Origin: Lasiosphaeris hirsuta
Taxonomy: Eukaryota > Ascomycota > Sordariomycetes > Sordariales > Lasiosphaeriaceae
Length of the DNA: 64,000 nt
Direction: 5' to 3'
Assembly: GCA_030549175.1 (NCBI GenBank)
Contig: JAUKUA010000001.1
Coordinates: 8,680,001-8,744,000, forward strand
Shown: positions 1 through 10,905 of the stretch, in pieces
Layout of the letters: each line of letters begins with the position of its first letter
How positions within the stretch are numbered: the stretch's first letter is position 1
Position numbers and translations under genes: made by a program
The notes under the pieces: model-generated
The model's database searches: none
What the model was told of the DNA's origin: nothing
The model's input: only the letters and a program-made list of their open reading frames with translations

Positions 1-706
1 CCCCAGCCCGTCGACTGGAATGCCATGAATGCGGTGTCATATTGCTCGATTAAGAGCGTGTTCTTGACCAGCGATATATTCACCCGAAAGCTCTGCTGGC
101 TTCGGCCACTGCAGAAGTCGAGCAGCTTTCGGAGGCTGTTGCGCGTGGTAACGATGTCGACCTTGTCAAGGCGGAAGTCGGGGCTCATAACTGCAGCGGC
201 TTGGAGGACATGCTCGAAGGGATTCTTTGTCGTGGTCCAGGTGCTACCGCCGGTGGAGGGGGTGCTTCGGTCAGAAGGGATTGTAATGGGGAGCGCAACG
301 TCTTGCCAGAGTGGCGCGTGTCCTACCGTTGAGGGCTTTGTTAGGCTATGTTACAAGGGTGCAAGAAGAGGCAGAGGCCCTCACCTGGGACGTGGAACCC
401 CCCGGAGCTCTGCCAGTTGTAGCTGCATATCAACTCGCTAGGTAATGAGCTAGAGACCGGAGTCGTCGAGGGCTGTAGTATTGCCGCATCAATGGTATGG
501 ATTGGCTCTAGCACCCGCACGCCTTTCCATATCCGAGCATCGCGAGGGCGGGTGTTGCGAGTTGGAGCACTAGGGGCTCGGGCTCTTTGCGGGGATGTGG
601 TCGGTTTGGGTTGCGCTTGTTGGGGCTTCAAACTGTGCTTGGCTGCCTGATGCTGGATAAGCGCCGCTCCGGTTTGGAACAAGCGCCCACACTGGCAAGA
701 GGGCAT
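1..706 (-). CDS. Partial fungal protein with N-terminal C2H2 finger (family often mislabelled geranylgeranyl pyrophosphate synthetase)
   Basis: The gene runs off the left edge, so only its 5' part is present. Exon 1 is 706-385 and exon 2 is 322 to beyond 1. The 62-bp intron (384-323) has a GTGAGG donor, a CTAAC branch site and a TAG acceptor, and removing it keeps one frame. The protein opens with a C2H2-like finger (CQCGRLF then HQAAKH), a basic linker, a SYNW motif, then VDIVTTRNSLRKLL and a conserved stretch around RVNISLVKNTLLI. From memory of the family, fungal proteins with this VDIVT-RNSLRKLL core are often called geranylgeranyl pyrophosphate synthetase although no prenyltransferase DDxxD motif is seen. 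The core may instead be nuclease-like, which is inference. The start is the Met just before the finger. Confidence 0.7.
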
Positions 707-741
707 TGTCGCTGGAGTGAAAGCTTCGAGCGGAATGTGGA

Positions 742-773
742 GGGAGTAATGTGATGATATTGCCGCCCAAGGT
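742..773 (+). repeat. Terminal fragment of the 148-158 bp interspersed repeat
   Basis: About 25 bp here (GTGATGATATTG core with a GGGAG lead-in) match the hairpin end of the repeats at 13012, 46181 and 29163. The rest of the unit is missing or diverged. It lies about 40 bp upstream of the C2H2-type gene start, in its promoter region. Confidence 0.5.
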
Positions 774-1987
774 ACTTTACCTAAGGTGGGTTTGATGTGG
801 GAGACGATTGCAGGAAATGAAGTGGGTTACCCGTCTGAGGAATTTGAGCAATCCACAAACGCGGGGCCGCTGGATGGTGGGATTGCCTGCAGCTTCCAGG
901 TTCCCACACCGAGCCAATCAGATGGGTTGCAACCATGATTCAGGGTATCACAAACACTCGGATAATATCCAGTGACCGTGTGGGGCATAAATGGAAGAAA
1001 TTACTGCCCGTGCCCACCCCAAATCCGTTGGATATACATCACCATGACTATGGTATAATTTGTGGTGAGGCTCTGAGATAGTCAAGCACAACCGTCTCGG
1101 CTTTGAATACCCTTCTTTTATACTTCACCTTATCCCCAGTACCCATCAAAAAACCAGCAGAAAATGCCACCAGTACTACTGCCCACTCTAGCGGCATCTT
1201 CGGGATCTACACCATAAACCAGGTCTTCGATTGAGGCCTGTCCATCCTCGCTTTTAGACCCACCGTCCTCATAACCCGGATGCAAGCCCCTAGTATGTGG
1301 CGCACCCTCCAATTTCTGTAAACCGCAGGCGTGACAGTTCTTGTCACGCTGCTGAGACTGATTTGCGATCCGAGTCAGCGGTTGCATGAACCGTACTTAG
1401 CAATCCACAATGATTTTACGTAAAAAGGTGTAACTTCTGGGCACATGCAAAAAAAGCCAAGTAGACGGCGGGTTCTATCGACACAGCTAGAACAATCTGG
1501 CTGGAGCTACCGGGTGGTCTGGTCTAGATGTTATGTTGTGCAACACTCTCATGAGGGGTATGCGGGCGGACCAAGACGATTGGCCCGTAGATCCCCTACC
1601 TTTTGTAGTAGAGGGTGGAAGCGAAAACCAAACACCTCAAAGGGAGTTGCGGCATCTAATATAAGGTGGCTAAGAGTTCGTCTTCCTAATAAAGGAAAAC
1701 AAATTCCCGCTAGGACTTGCCTCTCATAAATACACTACATCGACCACAAGTACACCAACTCTAAGCCACAGGCAGCAACATGGCGGTAGCATCCGGGAGC
1801 AAAGACTGATACAATGAGATGGCGACCGAGTATAACGGATACGCTAAACTCCCCATAGGGCGTCTCGAGGCGCGGTCTTTTATCGTTGCGAAGGCGAGGA
1901 AGGCGTAACTTGGGGTATGGAGAGAATCAAGGTGTAAGGTGTCCTAGGGGCCAAGACCTACGTATTGAGTTTTCTGATGAAGGGATG
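774..1987. other. Intergenic, nothing recognised
   Basis: Only short ORFs without a recognisable family are present, and no repeat relation was noticed. This 1.2 kb separates the C2H2-type gene (transcribed leftwards) from the 3' end of the 2EXR gene. Confidence 0.5.
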
Positions 1988-3256
1988 TCAAGCATAGTCG
2001 GATGGCGAGACTCCACGCTCCTGCTCCAGTCTCTCTCTTTCTTGAAGCGCGACCCAATACCTTTCCCGAGCCTTGCACACCTCCTTGATCGCGGATGGCT
2101 TTCCCACAACCACCAACTTGACAGCCGGTATATTCCATGGTTTCACCCCACCCCCTTCTTCCCGCATGACCCTTTCTAGCCCCTCCCTCAACCTGGCCTT
2201 GATGGTGTTGGCGTAATGCTCAAAGAAGCCAGTCGAGTCGCCGCGGTGCATCCTCTTCCATTGCCATAGATTTAGGGACTCGTAGCCAACGGAATGTAGC
2301 CCGATACCAAGTATCGGCTCCCCGCCCAGCTGCAGAGAGGGGTACGACAGTGCGTCGGCCTCATCGCACTCGATCCATTCCCACACCCCCTCCCCGGGTG
2401 CGGCTGCACCGCCCCACGTCCCGTACAGGAGCCAATTCCGCGTCTCGCGGCACGCCCATCGGTCCTCCACGGCAAACAGCTGCTGCACGTTTGGACAGAG
2501 TCGAGGGGCGCTTGACGCATCGGAGCAATGCGCCCCGAGGTCCACGTTCTCCAGTGCCAGCCGCCGCACCCTCGCCAGATCATCAGGGTGTAGGTCCCAG
2601 GCACCAGTCTCGTCGTCCCTGGCGTCGGCATCGTTCCAGTTGCAGGGCAGCTTTGGGAGGTACAGCACATCTGTGCCGAAGCGAAACCACGTGCGCGGTC
2701 CGGCGCTGCGCGTCCGGAAGGCGAGTTCGTACCCGTGTTGCGCGAGCACCAGCCGCGACTCGGCGCACGTGTGCAAGAGCGGCGGGATGGGCGCGGCGCT
2801 GTACAGCGCATGCAGCCGCGTCATCTGCCATGCTGCCCTGGGCTGGGCGCACAGGAGGTGTGGCGGGACCTCCGGGTGCTGCCGCGTCGGCGGCCAAGGC
2901 TGGCGGGCCCGCCTGGTGGTGCTGAAGCCGTACGAGGTGAGCCGCGTCTGGATGGCGCGGTCCGGGTCGCCGGGGCGGAAACGTCAGGCCGAGCGAGGGG
3001 GCTCGCGGGTACGGAATCGGTCGCGCCGGTCGTGGGCGAAGTAGACAAGCGAGGGGTCAAAATTCAGGTTCCAGGGAGCCAGGTGGGCGGTGAAGGCTTC
3101 CAAGTCGCTTAGGTCGTTTTCTTCATCTTGTTCTGTGAGCTCTACGAGGGACCCGGCCCGGATGTGTACAAAGCGGGGTTGTGTTGCTTCGAGGTATATT
3201 TGTCGCCGCAGCTCCGCTGGGAGCCGTGGGAAGGGGTGGAACGTAGTGAGGGCCAT
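1988..3256 (-). pseudogene. 2EXR-domain protein gene, interrupted by one in-frame TGA
   Basis: From Met at 3256 the frame reads FHPFPRLPAELRRQIY, the signature opening of the fungal 2EXR domain, and continues 90 codons to a TGA at 2984-2986. The same frame then stays open from 2983 to the stop at 1988 and contains PPLLHTCAESR and FRFGTDVLYLPKL, the expected continuation of 2EXR proteins. There is therefore no frameshift, only one stop. A 65-bp GTACCC...CAG intron around the stop has a CTGAC branch but shifts the frame. A 180-bp alternative from the same donor keeps the frame. So the gene is either spliced unusually or carries a nonsense mutation. The function of the family is unknown. A TTATAAATA box sits about 55 bp upstream (near 3308). 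Confidence 0.65.
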
Positions 3257-3809
3257 AAGTGTAGAATCTGGCGACGTGGAAAAGTGACCCGAAACTCGAA
3301 ACTAGGCTTATAAATATCCCCCTACCCCCTCTCCCCCCTCGCCCCAACCACACCGCCCAGTTTTAGACCACGGTAATTATAACCGAGACAAACCCCTTGA
3401 ACTTGCTTCGGCTCTGTTGGTGCTCGCTTCGCCTTACCCACTCCCCATGCTCACTTCATTTCTCGGGTCCTGCGACGAGTGTGGAAATCCCTTGTGACTA
3501 GATTGCAGTCCTATTCTTCATCTTTGAAACCCATCCTCGCAACCATAACGCCTCATTTTTCGGTCAAAGAAACTCTAACTAGCTGAGGCAAAGTCCTTAT
3601 TAGCTCGCCTCGGCTTTGGCTAGGTAGCAGTTTCAATCTGTCCTACTGTCCTAGTACCTGCCGTACGGCAAATCTTCTCCCAGTCATTAGTTAGCTATAA
3701 AGAGTTATTTTCGAAAATAATATATATTTTAGCTATTTTTATGTGGGATTAATTCTAAGCTTACTCGGCTAGAGTTAAAGTAATCTAGTATACTACGGCA
3801 AGCCCAAGT
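3257..3809. other. Intergenic, partly AT-rich; possible dispersed repeat at 3395-3480
   Basis: The left part holds the 2EXR promoter. A stretch near 3395-3480, read on the minus strand, resembles a G-rich, GTGAGC-containing stretch at about 39225-39300. The last 150 bp are AT-rich, and no coding sequence is visible. Confidence 0.4.
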
Positions 3810-5951
3810 CTAAACCGCACCCCTTCGCATAACAATAACTTGGCTGTCAAAAACCGACGCACCAACGACTTTGAGGAGGTCGCCATCAATCTTGGCTGTC
3901 AGAGGAGTGAGCACCTCAACGATGCGCCAACCCGGCCCGGGCAGCTGGAGAGATAATTCCCGGGGTGTTTGCGCAAAGGTGTGTATGACGACAACCCCAT
4001 CGTCTTCGGTGGTCCGAACCACGCCTTGCCAGCCTCGGGGGTGGCGCCAGCTAGGCCCGACATCGCCTTTGATCCGACTCGTGCCATACTTGATGGCCGG
4101 AACGGCTTTCTTGTAGAGCTTGATTGCATCCTTGACCGCGGAGAGTTGACCCTCATTGAGGTCGAGGATATCACCAGACAGACACATGCGGCCCAGGAAT
4201 GTCGCCGCCAGACTGTAGTTCATTCGCTGAAAAGAGTCTTCCTGGCGCAGGACAGCCCAGATTTGAGACTGCCGGGGCAGCATCAGCCGGTGGACTGCCG
4301 CAGCAATGATGGGTATCTCGACCGTCTCATGCGCGTCCGAGTAGCTGCTCATTGCGGCGCGCTGGAGAAACGACGCCTCCATGCGGTGTCCGCCAGCCGA
4401 AACGAGTTCGATGACCAAGTCGGGCAGCGCCTCTCTGATGCGGTCGAACATGGCATGGGTGCCCTCGCCCTGGCGCCGCAACCCCTCCCCCAGCCCGTCG
4501 GCATGGTCGACACCAATGCCCAGCGTTTCGCTGTAGTCGACCTTGACGTAGCCAAACCCAGCCTCACCAAGCATTCCGATCACCCGGTCGTCAATGTACG
4601 CCTTCACATAGGGATCATGCAAGTTCCAAGCTCGACGGAGCCCCAGCGTCAGTGGTTTCCCGTCTCTGGTCAGCAAGTGGTCCGTTTCAGCGAACGCGTC
4701 CGAGTTTTTGGCCACATGCTCAGGCTCCATCCAGATACCCGGAACGAGCCCGCGTTTCCGGATTGCCGCCGCCATACCGGCCAACCCGCTGGGAAATCGG
4801 CTTGGATGTGCGCGCCAGTCGCCCAGAGTCGTCGCCCAGTGTGCACCGGAGTCCATCGGCATGTACCAACCCGCGTCGATGACCAAGTAGCCGACACCAA
4901 GCGGCGCGATCCTGTCGGCGATAGCGAGCAACTGGTCTTGGCGAGGCTCGCCCCAGCTCGTGCAGTAGTCGTTGTAGACGATAGGCAGGTCCTGCTCCGT
5001 CGCTGGCTGGGCCTCAACGGCGGGCACATCGACGCTGAGCAGCCGATCGCAAGCTTCATCTACCGATCCGGCCACACATGTCAGCCAAGCCTGCGGGGTG
5101 GTAAACGACTGCCCGGGAGCGACTGTCTTGGTCCAATGACCAAATTCTCGGTCGGCCAGGCCACCCGCGAGAACCAGATCATCAAACCGCCGCGCCAGCT
5201 CCATCTGCCAGCTCGTAGGAACCGCCAACCGCGCCCCCCAGACTACGTTCGCTTCCGTGTCCTCGACGAGCACGGTCGGGAACCACCCCCGCACCGGCAT
5301 GGACCCAACCTGGCCGAATCGCTCCGAGAAGTTCATGTTGCCCGCCCAGCATCTTTCGAGGTGCAGCTGCTCGATGGATTCCGTCACCATACGCCCCTCA
5401 GCCGACCAGACAGACCGGAACCGGTGAGCGCGGAGGCGACAAGGTGCGTCGTCGGCAGCGTAGGGGGTTATGCCGCTCAGAGAGAACGACGTCAACAGCT
5501 CAAGTCGAACTGGGGAGCTAGAGTTGTTCTCGAAAACGGTCTCGCTCTGGGCCGTGAGCCCCTGGAAACCAGCAGAAAGGCGGTGTTGGATTCGCAGTCC
5601 GGTATCATCGTACAGCGTTGTCACGACTGTCTTTGCCTCGACTCGCTGATCCAGAAGCCGGAACCGGTCAATGGACGGTGACCACAGCAGCGTGCGGCCT
5701 GTGCCAAGTTGTGGCGGCTCGTCGTCGCCCGATATCTTGACATGCACCAACGGCTCGACCACCATTGCCGGCCTGGCTGTTGAATGGCTGCGAACCCAGC
5801 TTTCGTTAGCCACGGTTGAGCGTCGCTGCGCTAGGTCGCTCATCGCTGTGGGATAGAGCCATAGTCCGACTCGTCCTACTGGATCCGTCAGGTACCGCGC
5901 TGTCATGTCCCCGAGAACATGTTCGGACAAAAGTGTGGGATGGCCGGCCAT
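3810..5951 (-). CDS. GH36-type alpha-galactosidase, intronless
   Basis: The 713-residue product matches the GH36 plan: an N-terminal beta-sandwich (about 1-310), a TIM barrel (about 320-630) and a short C-terminal sheet. Visible barrel landmarks are YNDYCTSWGE (326-335), YLVIDAGWY (355-363), IWMEPEH (406-412), NLHDPYVKAYI (443-453) and YVKVDYSE (468-475), where Asp472 is the likely nucleophile. SYSDAHE (536-542) offers Asp539 as candidate acid/base. It would hydrolyse terminal alpha-galactosyl or related links. There is no signal peptide, so it should act inside the cell on imported oligosaccharides. The absence of introns and the motif set look more bacterial than like secreted fungal GH27/GH36 enzymes, so horizontal origin is possible. 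Exact substrate is not readable from sequence. A 570-codon ORF on the opposite strand is its shadow. Confidence 0.88.
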   Translation of the reverse strand: MAGHPTLLSEHVLGDMTARYLTDPVGRVGLWLYPTAMSDLAQRRSTVANESWVRSHSTARPAMVVEPLVHVKISGDDEPPQLGTGRTLLWSPSIDRFRLLDQRVEAKTVVTTLYDDTGLRIQHRLSAGFQGLTAQSETVFENNSSSPVRLELLTSFSLSGITPYAADDAPCRLRAHRFRSVWSAEGRMVTESIEQLHLERCWAGNMNFSERFGQVGSMPVRGWFPTVLVEDTEANVVWGARLAVPTSWQMELARRFDDLVLAGGLADREFGHWTKTVAPGQSFTTPQAWLTCVAGSVDEACDRLLSVDVPAVEAQPATEQDLPIVYNDYCTSWGEPRQDQLLAIADRIAPLGVGYLVIDAGWYMPMDSGAHWATTLGDWRAHPSRFPSGLAGMAAAIRKRGLVPGIWMEPEHVAKNSDAFAETDHLLTRDGKPLTLGLRRAWNLHDPYVKAYIDDRVIGMLGEAGFGYVKVDYSETLGIGVDHADGLGEGLRRQGEGTHAMFDRIREALPDLVIELVSAGGHRMEASFLQRAAMSSYSDAHETVEIPIIAAAVHRLMLPRQSQIWAVLRQEDSFQRMNYSLAATFLGRMCLSGDILDLNEGQLSAVKDAIKLYKKAVPAIKYGTSRIKGDVGPSWRHPRGWQGVVRTTEDDGVVVIHTFAQTPRELSLQLPGPGWRIVEVLTPLTAKIDGDLLKVVGASVFDSQVIVMRRGAV

Positions 5952-7038
5952 GAAGTCCTCGTAAATATTCTGTAACGCCAGTTTGCTTACTGATGTTGCG
6001 GGGTGGTCGAAACAAGTCTGCGAACTCGGACGATTGTGGTGCAGAGGGGTTTTTATTGGGGATCCATTTTATTGTATGGGAGCCTAGCTGGTAGGTCAAA
6101 AGATCCAGACACCCCTCATTTCCTAGCTTACGTCATATTATCCCACATCTACAAATCAACCACTTCAATCTCTTAGCCGTAGGCTCTCCGGCTTCTAGCT
6201 CAAACCGAGCCATCAGTCGCTGCCAATTCAAATCAATTCACCACTCCAGCACCCCCAGCAGTGCCTTACATCTTTACGCGGAAGAGGCAGCACAGGCGAA
6301 CTTGCGAATGTCGTAGTAGAGGTATTCGTTGTAGGTACCGGGGAATATTAGTATCGCCTGGATATACAGACGTATTGGGCTAAAGGTATGAGTGAGATGA
6401 CAATAGAGCAAGGTAGGTAAAGTATAGTAAGAAACTTACTATTTAGATACTATTCAGTCAATAATAGATATATTACGTATCTTCCAACTTTAGGGAACGG
6501 GTATTACTTTATCCCAAGGCGATATTGTACAATGCTTCTTTATATCCTCGCATATATTACAAGAGACGTTGGTTAGTTTTTATAGAGGAAAAATTGTCCT
6601 TTGATTTTCACCGCTTTCAAAGCTTAAACTGAGGGGGTTTACCAATTAAGGTAAACCACTCTATACTAGCTAAGTACTTTATAAGTTAGTTAAGTGCTAT
6701 ACTAGCTATTAAATCCTCTAAATATCTCAAAAGACTACCTTAAACTTAGCTATTAGGGGTACACCGTTGACTCTGGTGGTATTTGAAAAGGGAGTTAAGC
6801 ATGACGTTATATTAGTTCCGGAGATCTTATATAATGTAGAAGTATAGTAAAAAGGGCCTGGAAGATTTTAAGTAAGAAAGAGCTGTAAAAGCGTTAGGTA
6901 AGACCTTTAGAGAAGACTCATAGGTATTAATCTTAAGATAATATATAACGTTTCTGTTTATCTAATATAGAGAGTTCAAAGTACTGTTAGTCAACCTCTT
7001 ATTAGAAGAACAAATCGGCGGTAACTATATCAGTAGGA
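5952..7038. other. AT-rich eroded repeat DNA
   Basis: After about 150 bp of GH36 promoter the sequence becomes strongly AT-rich with many TA dinucleotides and no usable ORF, as expected for an old RIP-mutated transposon. The Fot1-type element at 7041 inserted into it. The same AT-rich material resumes at 8896. Confidence 0.55.
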
Positions 7039-7040
7039 TA

Positions 7041-8893
7041 ACGTATTTTATAAGCGAGCCGGACATATAAGCGAGCCGGACACTTTCCGACGCGACGTGA
7101 CCCCTTAGCTTCTTTTACCAACCATACTACCAATTAACCATGGATTCGCTTCTAACCGAATCTAGGATTATTCTAGCCCTCGAAGCTCTTAAAAAAACGC
7201 CAAAGCTTAGTCTTCGAGATATAGCTCAGATCTATAATATATCGCCTTCAACCCTCTCTGACCGACGCGCCGGCCGGGCTACACGACGTGATATTCCAGC
7301 CAATTTACGAAAACTTACAAATCTAGAGGAGTATATGATTGTTCAGTATATAACTAAGCTAATTACACGTACATTTCCTCCTCGGCTTCGTTTTGTAGAA
7401 GATATAGCCAACCGACTACTACGCGAACGCGATACGCCCCCTGTCGGCAAGCTCTGGGCTCACAACTTCGTCAAACGCCAACCAGAACTCCGAACGTGTT
7501 TTTCGCGTAAATACGACTACCAGAGGGTTAAATACGAAGATCCAGAAGTTATTCGGAAGTAGTTTGTGCTTGTTTATAACACTAAGGCTAAATATAGTAT
7601 CCTTGACGACGATATGTATAACTTCGACGAAACTAGCTTTATAATAGGTATGATTACTACTAGGATGGTTGTTACTACCTCTGATAGCTATAGAAAGGCT
7701 AAAAAAGTCTAACCTAATAATCGTAAGTAGGTAACAGTTATCTAGGTAGTAAATACTTAAGGTTAGGCTATCCCTCCATTCATCTTTTTAAAAGGGAAAT
7801 ACTACTAGGAAGGCTGGTATCAATGTAGCCTTCCGGAGACCTGGTACATTAGAGTAACCGATAATGGCTAGACTACGAATAAGAAAGGCTTAGATTTTAT
7901 CTAGTACTTCGATCTTCATATAGCATCTCGTACAAAGGGGAAATACCGGCTCCTAGTCCTTGACGGCTACGAAAGCCACCACTCTGACGATTTTGAGGCC
8001 TATTACTAAGAGTACTTTATTATTATACTCTATATACCTCCGCATTCCTTACATCTAGTCTAGCTACTAGATGTTAGCTGTTTTAGGCTATTAAAGAAGG
8101 CTTATGGCGATCAAATCGAAGAGTTGATACGGATATATATCATACATATCACTAAGGTAGATTTCCTCTGTGCATTCAAAAAGGCCTTTTTTACAGCCTT
8201 TACCGACAAAAACATCAAAGGAGTATTTGCCGGAGCCGGCCTTATACCATATGATCTAGACAGAGTATTATCGAAAATGACTATTCGGCTTCGAACTCCA
8301 ACTCCACCAGCCTCATAACTAGCATCACCTTGGCTACCTCAGACGCCACATAACGCCCGAGAAGCTATCTCACAGAAAGACCTTATTAAAGGCCGGATAT
8401 CTAACCACCAAGGCAACTCTCTAACACCTATGCTGGCTACTATGGACCAATTGGCTAAAGGTACGATAGCTATAATGCATGAGGTGGCCCTGTTACGTAC
8501 AGAGGTCTCGGCACTATGAAAGGCCAATGAAGAGCTTAGTAAGCGGCGGAGGGCTAAAAAAACACGTCTACGGCTTAGAAGGTCTCTTACTGTACAAGAG
8601 GCAAATGATCTAATGGATCAGAAGGCAGTGGGTGAGCAGTTAGCCCAGGAAACAAGACAAAATGGTGGTGGTACGGGGGGCTCTCGCACGAAGATTCGGT
8701 GCTGTGGCCTGTGCGGCAAGCCTGGCCATAATACACGCACGTGTCAGGAGGCTGGAGAATCGTCTGATTCATCTATTTCTGGTTCGGTTATTGTTATTTC
8801 CTAGTGTTGTGGTGGAATAATTGTAGATAGTTGTAATAGGGTGTGGAAAAGTGTCCGGCTCGCTTATATGTCCGGCTCGCTTATAAAATACGT
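7041..8893 (+). mobile_element. Pogo/Fot1-type DNA transposon with 46-bp perfect TIRs and TA duplication
   Basis: The ends at 7041-7086 and 8848-8893 are identical inverted repeats of 46 bp starting ACGTATTTTATAAGCGAGCC. They are flanked by TA at 7039-7040 and 8894-8895, the classic Tc1/mariner-pogo target duplication. Each TIR holds two copies in tandem of a unit TATAAGCGAGCCGGACA, possibly a paired transposase binding site (inference). The element is 1853 bp. Its only gene is a transposase frame inactivated by stop codons. It sits in older AT-rich DNA. A related element is at 60385. Confidence 0.93.
7140..8804 (+). pseudogene. Fot1/pogo transposase with C-terminal zinc knuckle, killed by nonsense codons only
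   Basis: One reading frame runs from ATG 7140 to the stop at 8802-8804 (about 554 codons) without any indel. It shows an N-terminal helix-turn-helix, a CENP-B-type region (PPRLRFVEDIANRLL, PVGKLWAHNFVKR), the DDE catalytic core (YNFDETSF; LLVLDGYESHH; IPPH then LLDVSCF) and a CCHC knuckle (CGLCGKPGHNTRTC) near the C-terminus. About thirteen in-frame stops interrupt it, at 7560, 7710, 7728, 7743, 7758, 7764 and others to 8517. They fall where CAG, CAA, TGG or CGA is expected from the family or from the copy at 60385, so all are C-to-T or G-to-A changes, the mark of RIP. It cannot make an active transposase. Confidence 0.88.
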
Positions 8894-8895
8894 TA

Positions 8896-9330
8896 ACTAA
8901 TAAATCAAATAAACTATAAAGTCGATCACTTAGTAACTAATAAGTTAGCCGAGGTAGCCAGAAGGGAAAATAGAGACAACTGAACTTAAGCTGCTAAGTT
9001 AAAAGTGGCTGGTAAAGAAAAAGGCAAAGTCTCGTTAATATCAAATAACGTAGTAAGGTAGAGGAAGAATAATATAAGAGTAAATGACGTGGGCATAACA
9101 TACGGCGTAGGGGTAGGTATATAACTTTATCAAAAAAGGGAAAGATAGGAGATATTTACTTCAGATAGGTAAAGGTGAGTTTTTTCTATAGACTTTATAT
9201 ACCTCAGATGGCGAGAAAGTGGTAAAGGGTAGGTGAGACCTTCGAACGGTAAATAGTTGTATATAAAGTTCCTGATGGGGACTCGGGCCGAGATAACCTT
9301 GCCGGCTCCTGGGCAGACACGCAACCCCAC
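8896..9330. other. AT-rich flank of the Fot1-type element
   Basis: This continues the AT-rich DNA found left of the transposon and holds no recognisable gene. It grades into GC-richer sequence just before the dehydrogenase remnant. Confidence 0.5.
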
Positions 9331-9340
9331 ACCGCCGCTT

Positions 9341-10237
9341 CTCCGCTCCGAGCAAGCCCCGCACCGCCATCGTCACTGGCGGCGCCCGCGGCATCGGCAG
9401 AGCCATCGCCCTCGGCCTCGCCCGCAACGGTTACAACGTTACCGTCAACAATGTTTCCTCTGCGCAGCCGCTGATCGACGAGACCGTGGCTGCCATTCGC
9501 GCCCTCGGCCGGCAGGCCCATGGCCACGCCGCCGCTGTGTCCTCCTTGGGTCTCGCGACAGGGCTCGTAGAAAGCGCCGTGTCCGCGCTGGGTCCGCTTG
9601 ACACCATGTTGCCAACGCGGGTATCGCACAGGTGAAGCCCCTGCTCGAGGTAACCCCCGAGGACTTTGAGCGCATGTTTGCGGCGAATGTCGCTAGTGTG
9701 CACTACTGCTATCGTACGTCCCGCCTACCCTAGGTACCCTTAGACAATGTGCTCAACTGCCCCATTCCTTCGGAGCGCTACCAAAGGCAAGCGGCTGACG
9801 ACCAGCTTGAGCTACTAGAGGCCGCAGCACGGCAGCTGATTGCTCAAGGCACAGGGGGTAAGTTGATCGGGGCGGCAAGCATTGTGGCTTTCAAGCCTTT
9901 TGCTCTGCTGGGACATTATAGCGCCAGCAAGTGGGCCGTGAGAGGTTTGACGCAGGCGTATGCAATGGAACTCGCCGAGCACGGGATCATCGCCAAAGCG
10001 TACGCCCCCGGGATCGTGGATACCCCTATGTGGGAGCTGATTGACGAGGGACTGGCAAAGAAGGCTGGAAAGGCTAAGGGGGACATGATTACGAAGTATA
10101 GCCGTGAGTATATTGCCCTCGGGAGGACAAGTGTGCCGGAGGATGTAGCGAAGCTGGTGGGCTTCTTGGCAAGTCCGGCTGCCGAGTATATAACCGGCCC
10201 GACGTATATCGTCGACGGCGGCATCATTTTCACGTAA
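9341..10237 (+). pseudogene. Short-chain dehydrogenase/reductase, frameshifted and lacking its start
   Basis: The SDR fold is clear. A cofactor motif TGGARGIG lies near 9373, then NAG (from 9614), the catalytic Ser in GAASIVAFK, and YSASK, with the usual PGIVDTPMW and a C-terminal VDGG. An intron at 9714-9818 (105 bp, GTACGT donor, CTGAC branch, TAG acceptor) joins HYCY to QAAARQ. Two defects show. No ATG precedes the TGG motif in frame. At about 9606-9611 one base is missing, moving the frame from TIV... to NAGIAQV. The family resembles acetoin/diacetyl-type or 3-oxoacyl reductases that use NAD(P)H. It lies beside AT-rich transposon debris, which fits truncation. One caution is that a short upstream exon could supply the start. 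Confidence 0.75.
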
Positions 10238-10903
10238 GCTCTGTAACAACTCAATGCATACACTCGATGCATACACCGCCGTAGAACGCTTCCTTGTCGG
10301 GGTCACCATCATAGCTCCGAACATTTGTTCAACGTGTAAAGAGCGGGAACCGCTATAAACCACTCGCGAATAATCTTTGCGAGCTATATAAGCGAGTAAG
10401 CCACCTTATATCCCATACATAACCTTGAATATATACAATCCCTAATGTCGCCAAACCTTAAAAGAAATTCCTGTAATTTAAAACAATACTTCATAATCAC
10501 TCAACATTTATAATTGAATGCTAGGAGTATTAATTAACTGGCTACGTTTCTGTCACGGATTGTTAGCATATGCTTCCAAAGGTTAGATCTTAGTTAGCTA
10601 GGCTTTGACCTCAACTCACCGACATAAATATTTAAGTGAAAATATCCTTTCATTTCTTGGTGTCACACTGCTGGATTGACCTGTAGTAGATACGTAAATA
10701 CCCACACTTTAAAAGACCTGTAAGACCCCAACCTCCTTTGTGTACATACCATTATGCTCCCACTTTCCAACTCCACCTACTACTCTATAATATCTCAGTT
10801 CTAAGGGTGGCTTACTTTGCTTAAGCCTATCTATGTCGATATTATGGGCGATTTTACTGTTAGAGGACTGTTTATTATCCACGAGGAAGTATTACTTACG
10901 TAC
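10238..10903. other. AT-rich intergenic, nothing recognised
   Basis: This region separates the SDR remnant from the second pogo element. It contains many TA-rich stretches and no ORF with a known family, and is probably eroded repeat. Confidence 0.45.
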
Positions 10904-10905
10904 TA

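Noticed and set aside
2984..2986. Recoding of the TGA in the 2EXR gene as selenocysteine or readthrough
   Set aside because: Fungi of this group have no known selenocysteine system, and no motif argues for readthrough. An intron or nonsense mutation is simpler.
3969..5681. 570-codon plus-strand ORF opposite the GH36 gene
   Set aside because: No domain or motif, and it mirrors the GC-rich codon pattern of the GH36 frame, which has clear catalytic motifs.
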